From CALOFP01 sp942492635 (lineage in GTDB: Bacteria > UBP6 > UBA1177 > CALOFP01): a stretch of 64,000 nucleotides of DNA. Position 1 is the stretch's first letter; the number at the start of each line of letters is the position of its first letter. The notes beneath the pieces are model-generated. The model worked only from the letters and a program-made list of their open reading frames with translations, was not told where the DNA came from and searched no databases. The stretch is from positions 434,001 through 498,000 of the forward strand of contig CALOFP010000001.1 in the NCBI GenBank assembly GCA_942492635.1. The letters run 5' to 3'. This document shows, one piece after another, positions 9,138-18,267 of the stretch. Both the position numbers and the translations under genes were made by a program.

Positions 9138-9176
9138 TAGAGGCCTTCGCTATAAAAACGAAGGCCTCTATTTCTT
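9138..9176 (+). terminator. Rho-independent terminator
   Basis: A perfect 12-bp stem (TAGAGGCCTTCG/CGAAGGCCTCTA, 9138-9149 and 9159-9170) with a 9-base loop, followed by TTTCTTT. It begins 21 bases after the stop codon of the LVIVD lipoprotein gene. Confidence 0.85.
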
Positions 9177-9737
9177 TATCCTTTTCTTTTTAAGAAATCT
9201 TTCACTTTCAGTACTTCTATTCTCCCCATTTCGGGAGATGATAGTGCCTCAATATTTTCCTTACACACGTTGCATGCAACGTCTCTACGGAGTTTACGTT
9301 TTTCTACTCGGTTTTATAAATGTAAAAATCCCGATTCCGTTTCCAATCCCACCTCAAAAAAAATATTCCGGCCGATTCAGCCCCAGGAATGGCCAAATTA
9401 TTTGTATCTTGATGAAAATAAGAGGCAAATCGATCTCAAAAAAAGTAATCCGCTTCCATCAGCCGTTGTTTTGACCTGGATATTTTTAATTTCCTGAATT
9501 CAGCGGCTGGAACCGACAGGATAATTGTTTTCGAGGGATTTTAACGGCTGGATTGGTCGGGATATTTGTTTTATTATGGATTCAGACCCTGATTTCGGTT
9601 GAAAAAAGTTTTTGCAGGTCTCTGAATACCTGCCATTTTCAAGGCCCGTGCGGATCTGTATCGGGAATTACCCCCTCCTCCGCCGCCCCTGACAATCAGG
9701 GGAGGGACTCAGGAACTGTTTTCCAAGCGGTGAGTTA
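9171..9737. other. Intergenic region without a convincing gene
   Basis: About 570 bases. It contains the palindromic element at 9263-9295 and a short hairpin (CCCCTGA/TCAGGGG, 9687-9702). The ORFs here lack binding sites and protein-like composition. Confidence 0.5.
9263..9295 (+). repeat. Short palindromic repeat, copy 1
   Basis: ACGTTGCATGCAACGT (9267-9282) is a perfect 16-base palindrome, followed by CTCTACGGAGTTT. Related copies lie at 34176-34202 and 57977-58008. The shared core is CGTCTCTACGG. It resembles REP-type intergenic palindromes. Confidence 0.6.
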
Positions 9738-10007
9738 TTACACATCTCGATAATCCTTCCAGTTCCACCATTTTAGTAGTTCGGGATCATGTTCCTCGTT
9801 TTCTGCAAAATAGACAGCACAGCGGAAAACATAGAGAACGCATCTATCGATATGTTCTCCGCGGATCTTACAGAGATTTTCATACATTACCTGTGGATTC
9901 TCCCCGCAGAGTTCAGAGACGTCGCGGAACCCGAGATCAACAAAATCCTTTGAAAGACTTTTTCCCACTCCCGGAATAATCTGGAATTTCTTGCGAAGAC
10001 TATTCAC
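9738..10007 (-). CDS. Helix-hairpin-helix protein of the pathogenicity-locus (Cdd1) family
   Basis: 89 residues. The N-terminal half reads FQIIPGVGKSLSKDFVDLGF, a helix-hairpin-helix with the GVG hairpin used for non-sequence-specific DNA contact. The C-terminal half (MYENLCKIRGEHIDRCVLY..R.AVYFAEN, then WWNWKD) is characteristic of the small Cdd1-like family, whose biochemical role is unknown. A GTG start at 10007 has GGAAGGAA just upstream and overlaps the end of the VOC gene by eight bases, so the two are co-translated. Confidence 0.8.
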   Translation of the reverse strand: MNSLRKKFQIIPGVGKSLSKDFVDLGFRDVSELCGENPQVMYENLCKIRGEHIDRCVLYVFRCAVYFAENEEHDPELLKWWNWKDYRDV

Positions 10008-10374
10008 TTCCTTCCACCATGAAATTGGGATTGTAAATAAGACCGAACAGATTTCCGAAGGGATCTTTCAGCGTGGCTACCTTGATATCTTCTCCGACAT
10101 CAGTTACTTCCCCATGTTCTTTTACGCCCAATCTGAGAAGCCTCTCATACTCTATTTCGATATCGTCGCCCCCCCAATAGGCAACAACTCCCTCGTTGCC
10201 ATCCTGGACAACCCGGGCATTCGGATTCAGCCCCAGCTCGTAGCCGCCGACATTGAACCCCACATAAAACGGCATATCAAAATAGGGTTCTTTTCCTAGT
10301 ATTTCGGAATACCACGCTTTGCCTTTTTCAATATCGGAAACCCCATAGATAACGGTTCTTATCCCCTTAATCAT
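10000..10374 (-). CDS. VOC-family (glyoxalase/bleomycin-resistance fold) protein
   Basis: 124 residues with the beta-alpha-beta-beta-beta repeats of the vicinal-oxygen-chelate fold: a start TVIYGVSDIEKGKAWYSEILG and an end LKDPFGNLFGLIYNP. Members are metal-dependent isomerases, dioxygenases or ligand-sequestering proteins, and nothing here fixes the substrate. GGAGGAT precedes the ATG. It heads a two-gene unit with the helix-hairpin-helix gene. Confidence 0.85.
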   Translation of the reverse strand: MIKGIRTVIYGVSDIEKGKAWYSEILGKEPYFDMPFYVGFNVGGYELGLNPNARVVQDGNEGVVAYWGGDDIEIEYERLLRLGVKEHGEVTDVGEDIKVATLKDPFGNLFGLIYNPNFMVEGSE

Positions 10375-10387
10375 AAATCATCCTCCG

Positions 10388-10507
10388 TTAGTTTCGGTCG
10401 GTGTTTTTGCGGCCATGAACTGTCCCGGGTTGATTATCCAAACAGTTGAATTGTTCACCCGTCCATAGAGGTTGAACAATCCGGAACCCAACCGACCACA
10501 CCGAACA
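10388..10507. other. Intergenic region rich in inverted repeats
   Basis: Upstream of the VOC gene. Contains AACTGT/ACAGTT (10418 and 10442), a perfect 8-bp stem ATTGTTCA/TGAACAAT (10450-10457 and 10473-10480), and an outer pair of CGGTCGGT and ACCGACC. It may be a structured leader or a remnant of a small mobile element. No coding potential seen. Confidence 0.35.
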
Positions 10508-10598
10508 TTTATTCGGCTTCAATTTACCCTGCCTTCTTCTTATTTACAAATTATTTTTTTACATTATGGAATTGAAAGAACGGAGGCTGCGACACCAT

Positions 10599-13500
10599 TT
10601 ACAGAACCGATATTGAACATCCAAGCACTCCGTGCCGCTCAGCCCCCGGTGCAGATTCATCATCTAAACTGTCAGAATCGTTAAAACTCTCATCTCCCTC
10701 CGAGGAGGGATCGTTGGCGCTCACAAACGATCCGTCGTCGTAGCAGAACAGGATCTCATCCTCGACTTCATCGGCGTCCAGCTCACCGTTCCTGTTAAGG
10801 TCGAGTCCGAATGCTATCTTCTTTCCTCCGAAGGAGCACTCTCCCCCCGGGAACAGATCTTTCACCCGAACAACGACGTTAAGGCCGTCAGTGCCATTGC
10901 AGATGTAAAAACTATCCACAATTTCAAAGCGGTCAAGCTCACCGTTATCATTTGCATCCTGCCCGACTTCGATCTTCCTTCCGCCGCCGGGGCAATTTTC
11001 TCCCGGGGGTTCTTCACTGACGGAGACGAGGGCGTTTTTACCCTCATCCCCGTCCTTTCCGTTGCAGATATAGTCTGTCCCGGTAATCTCTCCGATCTCC
11101 AGCAAGCCGTTACGGTTGGCGTCCACCCCGGTGATAAAACGCTTTCCACCGTCTGTGCAGTTGATTCCCGGTGGTTCGTCATGCACCTCAATAAGGCTGG
11201 AGAGTCCATCAACTCCGTGACAGACAAATCCGCTTGAAGTCACTTCATCCGAGTCCAGGTTCATATCCCTGTCCGTATCGATTCCGACATCGATTCTGAC
11301 ACCTCCTTCAGGACAGGTTTCACCCTCCGGTTCACCGGAGACGGTGACAAGTGTGATATAACCATCCTTTCCGTCGATCCCGTTGCATATGTAGGTTGAT
11401 GCCACAAGTTCCATATCAGCCTCGCCGGAAACCTCACCGTTCCGGTCTATCACTCCGTTGCCGTTGATATCCACACCGACGTCAATACGCACTCCGCCGC
11501 TGGCACAGTGAACACCCGGCTCCTCATCGGTAATCGAAACAAGGGAGTTATAACCATCCCTACCGTCTTCTCCATTGCAGACGGAACCTTCGGAAAGAAT
11601 TTCGTTTTCATCAAGCAGTCCGTTACCGTTCAGATCGGTTCCCGCCAATATTTTCCGTCCTCCGGCGGGACACTCCTGCCCGGCAGGTTCTTCAGATAGT
11701 ATCACAAGTGAAGTGTTGCAACATTCAGGTTTGGCTCCGTTACAGACATAGCGTTCAACAGCCTTCTCATCGGAATCGAGAACCCCGTTCCCGTCGCTGT
11801 CCACTCCCGAGGAGATCATTACTCCCCCCTCCTCACACAGGGCTCCGGGAGAGATTTCGTCAAGGGAAACCATGGCCTGATAACTATCCGAGCCATTACA
11901 CACTTTGACCCGTGAAGTAGCCTCTCCAGGGTCAAGTTCGCCGTTTCCATTAAGATCGTTTCCGGATTCTACGACAGCTCCACCTGATTTACACTCGACG
12001 TCCCCTTCGGGAAGTTTGTCGATCTTCACAAGAGCCTGCCGGAGAACAACGTTTGAGCCTCCGTGAAAGAGAAATACGGCTCCCTCTCGATCTTGCCCAT
12101 GATTATATCGGGCTATTCCCAAGGCTATATCCGCGAAACCGTCACCGTTGACATCATTCGCCCCGGAAAAAGCCATGGAACCGCCCCAGGGAAAACCCTG
12201 CCTGTAGAGAACTGTCTGTGGAACGGAATGAATCCCTTCCGGGGATCCGTTGTAAACAAAAACGGCGGGAACACTTCCAGTTCCGCCATGGTAACCGGAA
12301 ACGCCCAGAAGCACCTCATCCAATCCGTCCCCGTTAACATCTCCGACGAAATTGACGAATATGCCTGATCCGTCACCTGACACGGAAGAAATTTCGTAAG
12401 GCACGACCTCTTTAGGCCCTCCGGAACGATCTCCATATCCGATGAAAAGTCTGGGATTTGATGACGGTAGCGAACCTACAGCGATATCGCTGTACCCGTC
12501 ACCGTTCAAATCTCCTGAACCTGAAATTGAAAAGCCAAATCTCTCTTCCGCAAAGTTAGACTCGATAACAGCCACCGGCTCCGTGAGCAATCCTGATGAT
12601 GATCCCGAAAAAACAAAAACCGCTCCCTCGCTGTTTTCTCCATTCGAATAGAGGTAGGCACCTGAAATAACATCGTCAAAACCGTCGCCGTTGAGATCGC
12701 CTGCAGAGGAAACTTCCGTCCCGAAAGAGTACCAGCTCTCCCGGTTTTTGACACCGCTCCAGCGATCAGATTTCACCAGATTATCGTTTCCGTAAAAAAT
12801 GTAGAGCCCGTACTTTCCCTTGAATGGAGCACCGACAAGAAGATCATCGTGTCCGTCACCATTAACATCTCCCGCACCGGAGACGGACACTCCGAAGTTG
12901 GTGTTCTTGGAATCCGGTGCCGAAAGTTCCCTCTCGGGAGATTCCTTAAGACCGTCATTCGATCCGCGATAGATGTAGACAACACCCGCATATTTCGCGG
13001 TAACGGCAACGTCATCGTAGCCGTCATCGTTGAGATCACCCACTCCAGCAAAATCACCGGCAAATCCCTCGAAGTCGTTTTCTGGCTCAAGAACAGCTGC
13101 CGGCTTCGACATAATTCCTCCGGGAGAACCGTGGAAAACGTATATGAGGCGGCCGAAAACATCCTCTTTGGCTCTCACCAGAAGGTCGGAAAAACCGTCC
13201 CCGTTCACATCACCGGCCCATTTCAGAGCCGCGCCCATCTCCTCATCATCCTGTCCGCCTTCAACAATGGTATCAGGATAAAATCCCGAAATGATCGGAT
13301 CCACAACAACCGGATAGATGAGCGAAGAGTCATCAAATACGATTTTCAGGAAATCACCTTCGATTTGCAGAGTACCGCTTACGGAGCTCCCGGTAGAGTC
13401 GATAATCACAGGATCGGAATAGTGCCCGATCAGGCCTGTCCGTGAAAAGAGAATTACCCCTCCATCTCTTTTGTACATCTCTCCTTTCACTTTCAACCAC

Positions 13501-14000
13501 AAGACAACTTCACCCGAACCTCCCGGTTTTCTAAGCAGATCGAATCCGTGCTCTAGAACTCCATCATCAACCTTGTACCATTCGATAATTGTTTTTCTCC
13601 TGATTTCCATTCTTCCGGTAAACTCAGGAGTCGATAGCGATGAAGCCAAGACATTCCCCGGCTTTTCATCACCCCTGCCTGCCCCCGCGAAAAAGATGGT
13701 GAAGGACGCCTCCCTTTTCATCCCGTGATTTTCTACTTCAAAAGTTTCTAATGGAGCATTTTCCAGTTCAACAGGAAATGATGTCTCCGATCCGCAACTC
13801 AATCTGGTAACACCGTCGGGGGCGAAAATAATACGAAGAGAACAGTTAGACAATTGATGATCATTAAAAAAGATAGCTGAGGGATCATGATTTCGAGACG
13901 CATCGGCAATTTTCATTTTCCCCTCGATAGTGCCGAACATCATGAATGAAAGTAGCAGTACGCCGAAAAGCGAAACTGTCTTTAACTTAAATCGATCCAT
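10599..14000 (-). CDS. Secreted FG-GAP (integrin-like propeller) protein with DUF7151-type repeats
   Basis: 1133 residues. Signal peptide (VSLFGVLLLSFMMFGTIEG); a beta-rich N-terminal domain; then seven FG-GAP blades with Ca-binding D-x-N/D-x-D-G-x-x-D loops (for example AGDVNGDGFSDLL); then eight tandem modules of about 50 residues with C..GG..i..G.D.NgnG.Ld..E....C-N/H-G. The last module type also opens the collagen-like lipoprotein at 25122, and I take it to be the DUF7151 family. The C-terminus is acidic and then ends in GCSISVL. The ATG at 14000 begins the signal peptide and has GGAG upstream. The longer frame to 14138 adds a non-signal extension. Probably exported; adhesion is plausible but unproven. 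Confidence 0.8.
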   Translation of the reverse strand: MDRFKLKTVSLFGVLLLSFMMFGTIEGKMKIADASRNHDPSAIFFNDHQLSNCSLRIIFAPDGVTRLSCGSETSFPVELENAPLETFEVENHGMKREASFTIFFAGAGRGDEKPGNVLASSLSTPEFTGRMEIRRKTIIEWYKVDDGVLEHGFDLLRKPGGSGEVVLWLKVKGEMYKRDGGVILFSRTGLIGHYSDPVIIDSTGSSVSGTLQIEGDFLKIVFDDSSLIYPVVVDPIISGFYPDTIVEGGQDDEEMGAALKWAGDVNGDGFSDLLVRAKEDVFGRLIYVFHGSPGGIMSKPAAVLEPENDFEGFAGDFAGVGDLNDDGYDDVAVTAKYAGVVYIYRGSNDGLKESPERELSAPDSKNTNFGVSVSGAGDVNGDGHDDLLVGAPFKGKYGLYIFYGNDNLVKSDRWSGVKNRESWYSFGTEVSSAGDLNGDGFDDVISGAYLYSNGENSEGAVFVFSGSSSGLLTEPVAVIESNFAEERFGFSISGSGDLNGDGYSDIAVGSLPSSNPRLFIGYGDRSGGPKEVVPYEISSVSGDGSGIFVNFVGDVNGDGLDEVLLGVSGYHGGTGSVPAVFVYNGSPEGIHSVPQTVLYRQGFPWGGSMAFSGANDVNGDGFADIALGIARYNHGQDREGAVFLFHGGSNVVLRQALVKIDKLPEGDVECKSGGAVVESGNDLNGNGELDPGEATSRVKVCNGSDSYQAMVSLDEISPGALCEEGGVMISSGVDSDGNGVLDSDEKAVERYVCNGAKPECCNTSLVILSEEPAGQECPAGGRKILAGTDLNGNGLLDENEILSEGSVCNGEDGRDGYNSLVSITDEEPGVHCASGGVRIDVGVDINGNGVIDRNGEVSGEADMELVASTYICNGIDGKDGYITLVTVSGEPEGETCPEGGVRIDVGIDTDRDMNLDSDEVTSSGFVCHGVDGLSSLIEVHDEPPGINCTDGGKRFITGVDANRNGLLEIGEITGTDYICNGKDGDEGKNALVSVSEEPPGENCPGGGRKIEVGQDANDNGELDRFEIVDSFYICNGTDGLNVVVRVKDLFPGGECSFGGKKIAFGLDLNRNGELDADEVEDEILFCYDDGSFVSANDPSSEGDESFNDSDSLDDESAPGAERHGVLGCSISVL

Positions 14001-14494
14001 CTCCGCTCCCCCATCTCGTGTTCGGACGACACCTTCTCTTGCCGAATTAGAAACAACAATCATCAAACGGGCACATTCACTCTGACGGAAACTGCGAGCC
14101 CATAGTTTCATTCTACTACCCTGCTTTTTCTGAAACAACGGCTTTTTTTGCCGAGAACACTAAACTGATTCGTCAATCGAAATGGAACATTAGGATATTT
14201 CTATGGAAATCTTGACCAGATTTTCAAAAAACGGTTAACCGTTCTCAATCCTCTCTGTGATTTATGCAATGGTTGACGGATATTTTCCAACTTTGTTCTA
14301 CTTTTCATTTTAAGGAAATATTTTACTCCATTTCAAAAAACGATTCGCCTTTCTCATGAAAAATTTTTCAATGTGTGGGAACAATTTGACGAATATCATC
14401 TTCAAGTTAAAATCATATGACCTTAACAGAACAGTTTTCAATTGTCTGTTCGTTTTCATAATTTTGTTTTTATCCTGTAAAAAGAGGGTGCGAC
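14001..14494. other. Intergenic region between divergent genes
   Basis: About 490 bases between the FG-GAP gene and the RNase Z-like gene. AT-rich, and presumably carries both promoters. I see no clear promoter pair and no gene. Confidence 0.4.
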
Positions 14495-15493
14495 ATGAGT
14501 ATTCGTTTCAAAATTCTTGGAGATCCCGGCAGGGACAACGCTCTTCTTGTCAGCGTTGACTCCGGTCAGTCACTTACAAAACTGCTCTTCGACTGCGGTG
14601 AAGGATGTCTCTCTTCTCTTTCCGTTTCCGAGATTAAATCCATTGACCACATTCTGTTTTCACACCTCCATATGGATCACATCTGCGGTTTCGATACATT
14701 TTTTCGGGTCACTTTCAACCGTGAGTCAAAGGAAAACCACATTTGGGGCCCTACGGAAACCGTAAGAATAATGCAGCACCGTTTTCGGGGATTCATGTGG
14801 AATCTTGCAGATGAAATCTCAGGAAAATGGATGGTTCACGATATCGACGAAAAGAAAGTCGAAACAAAAAGATTTGAAGCATCCGAAGCCTTCTCCGAAT
14901 GTCATGATGAAGGGGCAAAAGAACACGATGGAACAATCATTACACATCCCGATTATTCAGTTGAGGCTATTCTTCTCGATCACAGGACCCCATCGGTAGG
15001 CTATATTGTCCGTGAAAAACCCAAGCACAATATTGATGTTTCCCGTTTGAAAAAACTGGGGCTTCAACCGGGACCATGGATTAAAGCCGTGAAGGATACA
15101 TCCTATGAAGAAAAGAATGTCAATATCGACAACAAAAACTATGATATTAGAGAGTTAAGAAAGTCTCTGACGGTTGAATCCCCTGGAGATTCCATAGCAT
15201 ATCTGACCGACTTCATACTCAACAAAGACTCTTTCAAAAAACTGATCAAGCGTCTTTCAGGAGTAGATACCGTTATCTGTGAAGCCATGTACAGAAACAG
15301 CGATCTTGAGGCCGCCAGAAAAAACTACCATACTACCAGCCGCCAGAGTGCGCGGCTTGCAAAGGAGGCCGGAATCGGTCGTCTCATTCTTTGCCACATT
15401 TCTGAAAAATACGGAGAACAGGAGAGAAGAGAGATGCTCGAGGAGTCCAGAGAGATTTTTCCCGAAACATCGATGGCGTGGGATCGTAAATAA
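14495..15493 (+). CDS. MBL-fold hydrolase of the ribonuclease Z type
   Basis: 332 residues, cytoplasmic. The metallo-beta-lactamase zinc motif is SHLHMDHICGFD (HxHxDH, about 54-66). Later RNase Z-like features follow: LDHRTPSVGYIVREKPK and GLQPGPWIKAVK (substrate arm region), YLTDF with the bridging Asp, CEAMY, HTTSRQSARLAKEAG and LCHISEKY carrying the last His ligand. RNase Z removes 3' trailers of tRNA precursors, and the order of motifs supports that family. Residue changes (YLTDF for GDTR, SEKY for SPRY) mean a related phosphodiesterase is also possible. Monocistronic as far as visible. Confidence 0.8.
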   Translation: MSIRFKILGDPGRDNALLVSVDSGQSLTKLLFDCGEGCLSSLSVSEIKSIDHILFSHLHMDHICGFDTFFRVTFNRESKENHIWGPTETVRIMQHRFRGFMWNLADEISGKWMVHDIDEKKVETKRFEASEAFSECHDEGAKEHDGTIITHPDYSVEAILLDHRTPSVGYIVREKPKHNIDVSRLKKLGLQPGPWIKAVKDTSYEEKNVNIDNKNYDIRELRKSLTVESPGDSIAYLTDFILNKDSFKKLIKRLSGVDTVICEAMYRNSDLEAARKNYHTTSRQSARLAKEAGIGRLILCHISEKYGEQERREMLEESREIFPETSMAWDRK

Positions 15494-15635
15494 AAAATCA
15501 TTTTTCCGTATTCAATTCTGTCCGATTAAAAACTGGTCAATCTCTGCTCGAAGATTGCTGAATTTCTGACGAGATTCAAATTCATTTGAATTCACAATAA
15601 CGATGAATCGGCACGATTTAGGATGCCGTTGTTTT

Positions 15636-16943
15636 CTATATGACTTTTCCGGGATTGAGAAGGTTTTCGGGATCGAATATTTTTTTAATTCCTACCATCA
15701 TTTCCAGCTCGTCTTTCCCGATGAAATCTTTGAGATATCTCTTCCGCAGAGTGCCGACTCCGTGTTCTCCGGAGGGCATTCCACCGAGTCCGCGAACTTT
15801 TTCCATGATTTTTTCCTGCACTTCAAGAGCCAGAGCTCTCCCCTCTTCCTCAACCATTATGTTGACGTGGAGGTTGCCGTCTCCGATGTGACCGAATGAG
15901 AAAATGTGACATTCGGAACTCTCTTTTCGGACGGAATCGAGCCATGTCACAAACTCCGGTATTTTATCGAGCGGCACTACGATGTCCTGGGAGACTTTCA
16001 CTGGTGCGATGCTGTAGGAAAGGGGGGAGAGTCTACTTCTGACCTCCCAGATATCCTCGCGGGTCGATCCGTCTCGATATTCATATCCGGCTGATCTGAA
16101 ATAGTTCTCGAACCGTTTCCTCATTCCTTTTACAGCCTCTTCGGTGAACTCTTCTATGGCGAGAAGCAGGTAGCTCTCCTTTTTTCCAGTCACAAGTTCT
16201 CCCGCCGTAGGATCCATGTACTCCATCTTTGCAGGTCCCAAGAGTCTGAAATCATGGAAATCCTCAAACTTCGGGCCTTTTACCTCGTAGAAGTGAAAAC
16301 ATCGGGGTTCTGGTACAAGTCTCACCCACGCCCTTGTCAAAATCCCGAGCGTTCCCTCGGATCCGCAGAAAAGCGAGGGAAGAAAGTAGCCGGATGAGAA
16401 TTTGTGGACCGATTCGCCGAAGGTGAGAAGACGACCTCTACCGTCAACCATACGGAGTTTCTTTACGTAATCTCTCGTCGTGCCGTATCTTACAGTCCCC
16501 GGTCCTCCGGCGTTGGTAGCGATATTTCCACCGATTGTCGAAAAGCGGTAGCTGGCAGGATCGGGAGGATACAGAAGTCCCCTCTTTGACGCGGCATCCT
16601 TCAGCTCTCCTGTCATCACTCCGGGTTCTACTTCGGCTATGAACTTCTCTTCATGAATTTTGAAATCGGTGAGCCGGGTTGTTACAAGAAGAGCAGATTT
16701 TTCGGCAAGAGTTCCGCCTGCGGTTCCTGTTCCCGACCCTCGGGTGGTAAGAGGAATTCTATTCTTCATTAGAATTCGTGCGGCTTCAACAAGCTCCTCT
16801 TCAGTTCCCGGAAGCACTATAACGGGGGAAATTCCGTCAAATCCAGAAGTGTCGGCAAGATATGCGTAAGCTCTTTCATCTTCACCTGAAATGTAAGCTA
16901 TGCCGGAGAGTTCAAGATCCCTGAAAACCGATTTTGAAGCCAC
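15636..16943 (-). CDS. FAD-binding oxidase, glycolate/D-lactate oxidase (GlcD) type
   Basis: 435 residues. The N-terminal PCMH-type FAD domain has PGTEEELVEAARIL, TTRGSGTGTAGGTL and STIGGNIATNAGGPGTVRYGTT, which wraps the FAD pyrophosphate. The C-terminal oxidase domain has FGHIGDGNLHVNI and PSGEHGVGTLRKRYL, with the His residues of the active site, and ends FDPENLLNPGKV. Members oxidise 2-hydroxy acids such as D-lactate or glycolate, and the exact substrate cannot be set. A GTG start at 16943 lies two bases after the lgt stop, so it is the last gene of the ileS-lspA-lgt operon. A metabolic link to those genes is not obvious. Confidence 0.88.
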   Translation of the reverse strand: MASKSVFRDLELSGIAYISGEDERAYAYLADTSGFDGISPVIVLPGTEEELVEAARILMKNRIPLTTRGSGTGTAGGTLAEKSALLVTTRLTDFKIHEEKFIAEVEPGVMTGELKDAASKRGLLYPPDPASYRFSTIGGNIATNAGGPGTVRYGTTRDYVKKLRMVDGRGRLLTFGESVHKFSSGYFLPSLFCGSEGTLGILTRAWVRLVPEPRCFHFYEVKGPKFEDFHDFRLLGPAKMEYMDPTAGELVTGKKESYLLLAIEEFTEEAVKGMRKRFENYFRSAGYEYRDGSTREDIWEVRSRLSPLSYSIAPVKVSQDIVVPLDKIPEFVTWLDSVRKESSECHIFSFGHIGDGNLHVNIMVEEEGRALALEVQEKIMEKVRGLGGMPSGEHGVGTLRKRYLKDFIGKDELEMMVGIKKIFDPENLLNPGKVI

Positions 16944-16945
16944 GA

Positions 16946-17767
16946 TCAGGCTCCCTTTGCCTCGCCGTTTTCAGCGGGAAGATAGATGAGAAGAATTCCG
17001 ATTACTATCGAGACGATTGAGATGAGCTGTGACGTTGAGAGGGTGTTCCCGAAGAAAAGACCTCTGTCATCGGCGCGAAAAAACTCAATTGTAAACCGGA
17101 ATATTGAATAGAGAATCAACCAGAGTCCGAAGGGAACTCCATCCTTCGTGTACCGTTTTCTCACGAAGAGGTAGAGAAAAAGGAAAATGAGAATGTTTAC
17201 GCCGAAGGAAACCAGCTGGGTGGGTATGACCGGAAATGGAACCTCCCTGAGGTTGTGGATCATATCCCTCGCAAACTGGTTTTTAGCCGAAAGTCCCCAT
17301 TTGATGAAGCTGTGGGCACAGGGACTTGAGGTAATATCGCCGAAACAGCATCCGTTGAGATAGCAACCGACTCTTCCAAGAGCCACACCCAGAGCAATGG
17401 GGTATGTGAAAAGATCAAGGTACTTAACAAGCGGCTGCTTCTTCTTCCAGAGGTAACCGACGATTGCCGGCAGACCGAAAATGACCGCCCCGTAAAACGC
17501 CAGTCCGCCTTTCCAGAAGTAGAGCATCGCGATGGGTTTCTTGAGATATATTTCAAAAAACCCGTCGAAGATGATGTGCATTATTCTGGCACCAAGATAT
17601 CCGAAAACGGCTGCCCAGGTAGCTGCATTAACTGCTATTCTTCGATCGAGCCCCTTTCTGTCAGCCTCTTTAGCGAGAAGTATGAATCCGACGATTACGC
17701 CGACAACTCCCATGAAGTAGTAGCTGGAAATACCGATTGAACCTATATGGAAAAGAATAGGCTTCAT
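16946..17767 (-). CDS. lgt: Prolipoprotein diacylglyceryl transferase
   Basis: 273 residues, polytopic inner-membrane enzyme that moves diacylglycerol from phosphatidylglycerol to the lipobox cysteine, the first step of lipoprotein maturation. About seven hydrophobic helices are visible. The Lgt signature is present (GRVGCYLNGCCFG, about 133-145) with its catalytic-region Arg and Asn-Gly, and the terminal IEFFRADDRG matches the family. Its ATG overlaps the lspA stop by four bases. The gene suits a window full of predicted lipoproteins. Confidence 0.97.
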   Translation of the reverse strand: MKPILFHIGSIGISSYYFMGVVGVIVGFILLAKEADRKGLDRRIAVNAATWAAVFGYLGARIMHIIFDGFFEIYLKKPIAMLYFWKGGLAFYGAVIFGLPAIVGYLWKKKQPLVKYLDLFTYPIALGVALGRVGCYLNGCCFGDITSSPCAHSFIKWGLSAKNQFARDMIHNLREVPFPVIPTQLVSFGVNILIFLFLYLFVRKRYTKDGVPFGLWLILYSIFRFTIEFFRADDRGLFFGNTLSTSQLISIVSIVIGILLIYLPAENGEAKGA

Positions 17768-18267
17768 CTAGAAGCTCCCTTCTTCTGAAAGATGAGAAGT
17801 TCGAGAGCAATGAGTGCCACGGCAACAACGATTGCTACGTCGGCAATGTTGAATGTGGGCCAGTGATAGATGTCACCGATATGCCAGTCGATGAAATCGA
17901 TGACGTATCCGTAGGCGAAGCGATCGAAAAGGTTTCCCGCAGCTCCTCCGAGAACGAGGGCGTAGATAACCGTCATCAGCTTGGACTCGCTCTTTATCAT
18001 CATGGCAAAGAGTATCACGAGGGTCACGGCTGTCGAGAATCCGAGGAAGACAAGCTTCCTCATCATCTCTGAAAACTGATTTCCAAGGCCGAAAAGCGCT
18101 CCTCTATTCTCTGCATAGGTCAGGTGAAACCATGAGCTGAAAACCTCGACCGCCTCCTTGCCCTGGAGCGATTTTGCCCAAACCTTGGTTATCTGATCAA
18201 GGACAAAAACCGGCACCGTTACAGTAATGAGATACAGGGCGTTTCGCCAATCGAAATTGAGACTCAT
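17764..18267 (-). CDS. lspA: Lipoprotein signal peptidase (signal peptidase II)
   Basis: 167 residues with four membrane helices. It cleaves the signal peptide of diacylated prolipoproteins. The aspartyl-protease motifs are present: AENRGALFG before the second helix, GGAAGNLFDRFAYGYVIDF with the first catalytic Asp, and FNIADVAI with the second. The ATG overlaps the ileS stop (ATGA) and the stop overlaps lgt, so translation of ileS, lspA and lgt is coupled. Confidence 0.97.
   Translation of the reverse strand: MSLNFDWRNALYLITVTVPVFVLDQITKVWAKSLQGKEAVEVFSSWFHLTYAENRGALFGLGNQFSEMMRKLVFLGFSTAVTLVILFAMMIKSESKLMTVIYALVLGGAAGNLFDRFAYGYVIDFIDWHIGDIYHWPTFNIADVAIVVAVALIALELLIFQKKGASR

Noticed and set aside
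9238..9753. Several short plus-strand ORFs in the 9.2-9.7 kb gap
   Set aside because: No binding sites, overlapping frames, and one overlaps the palindromic repeat.
14356..14559. Plus-strand ORF just before the RNase Z-like gene
   Set aside because: Out of frame with the real gene, no binding site, and its 3' part lies in the coding region of that gene.
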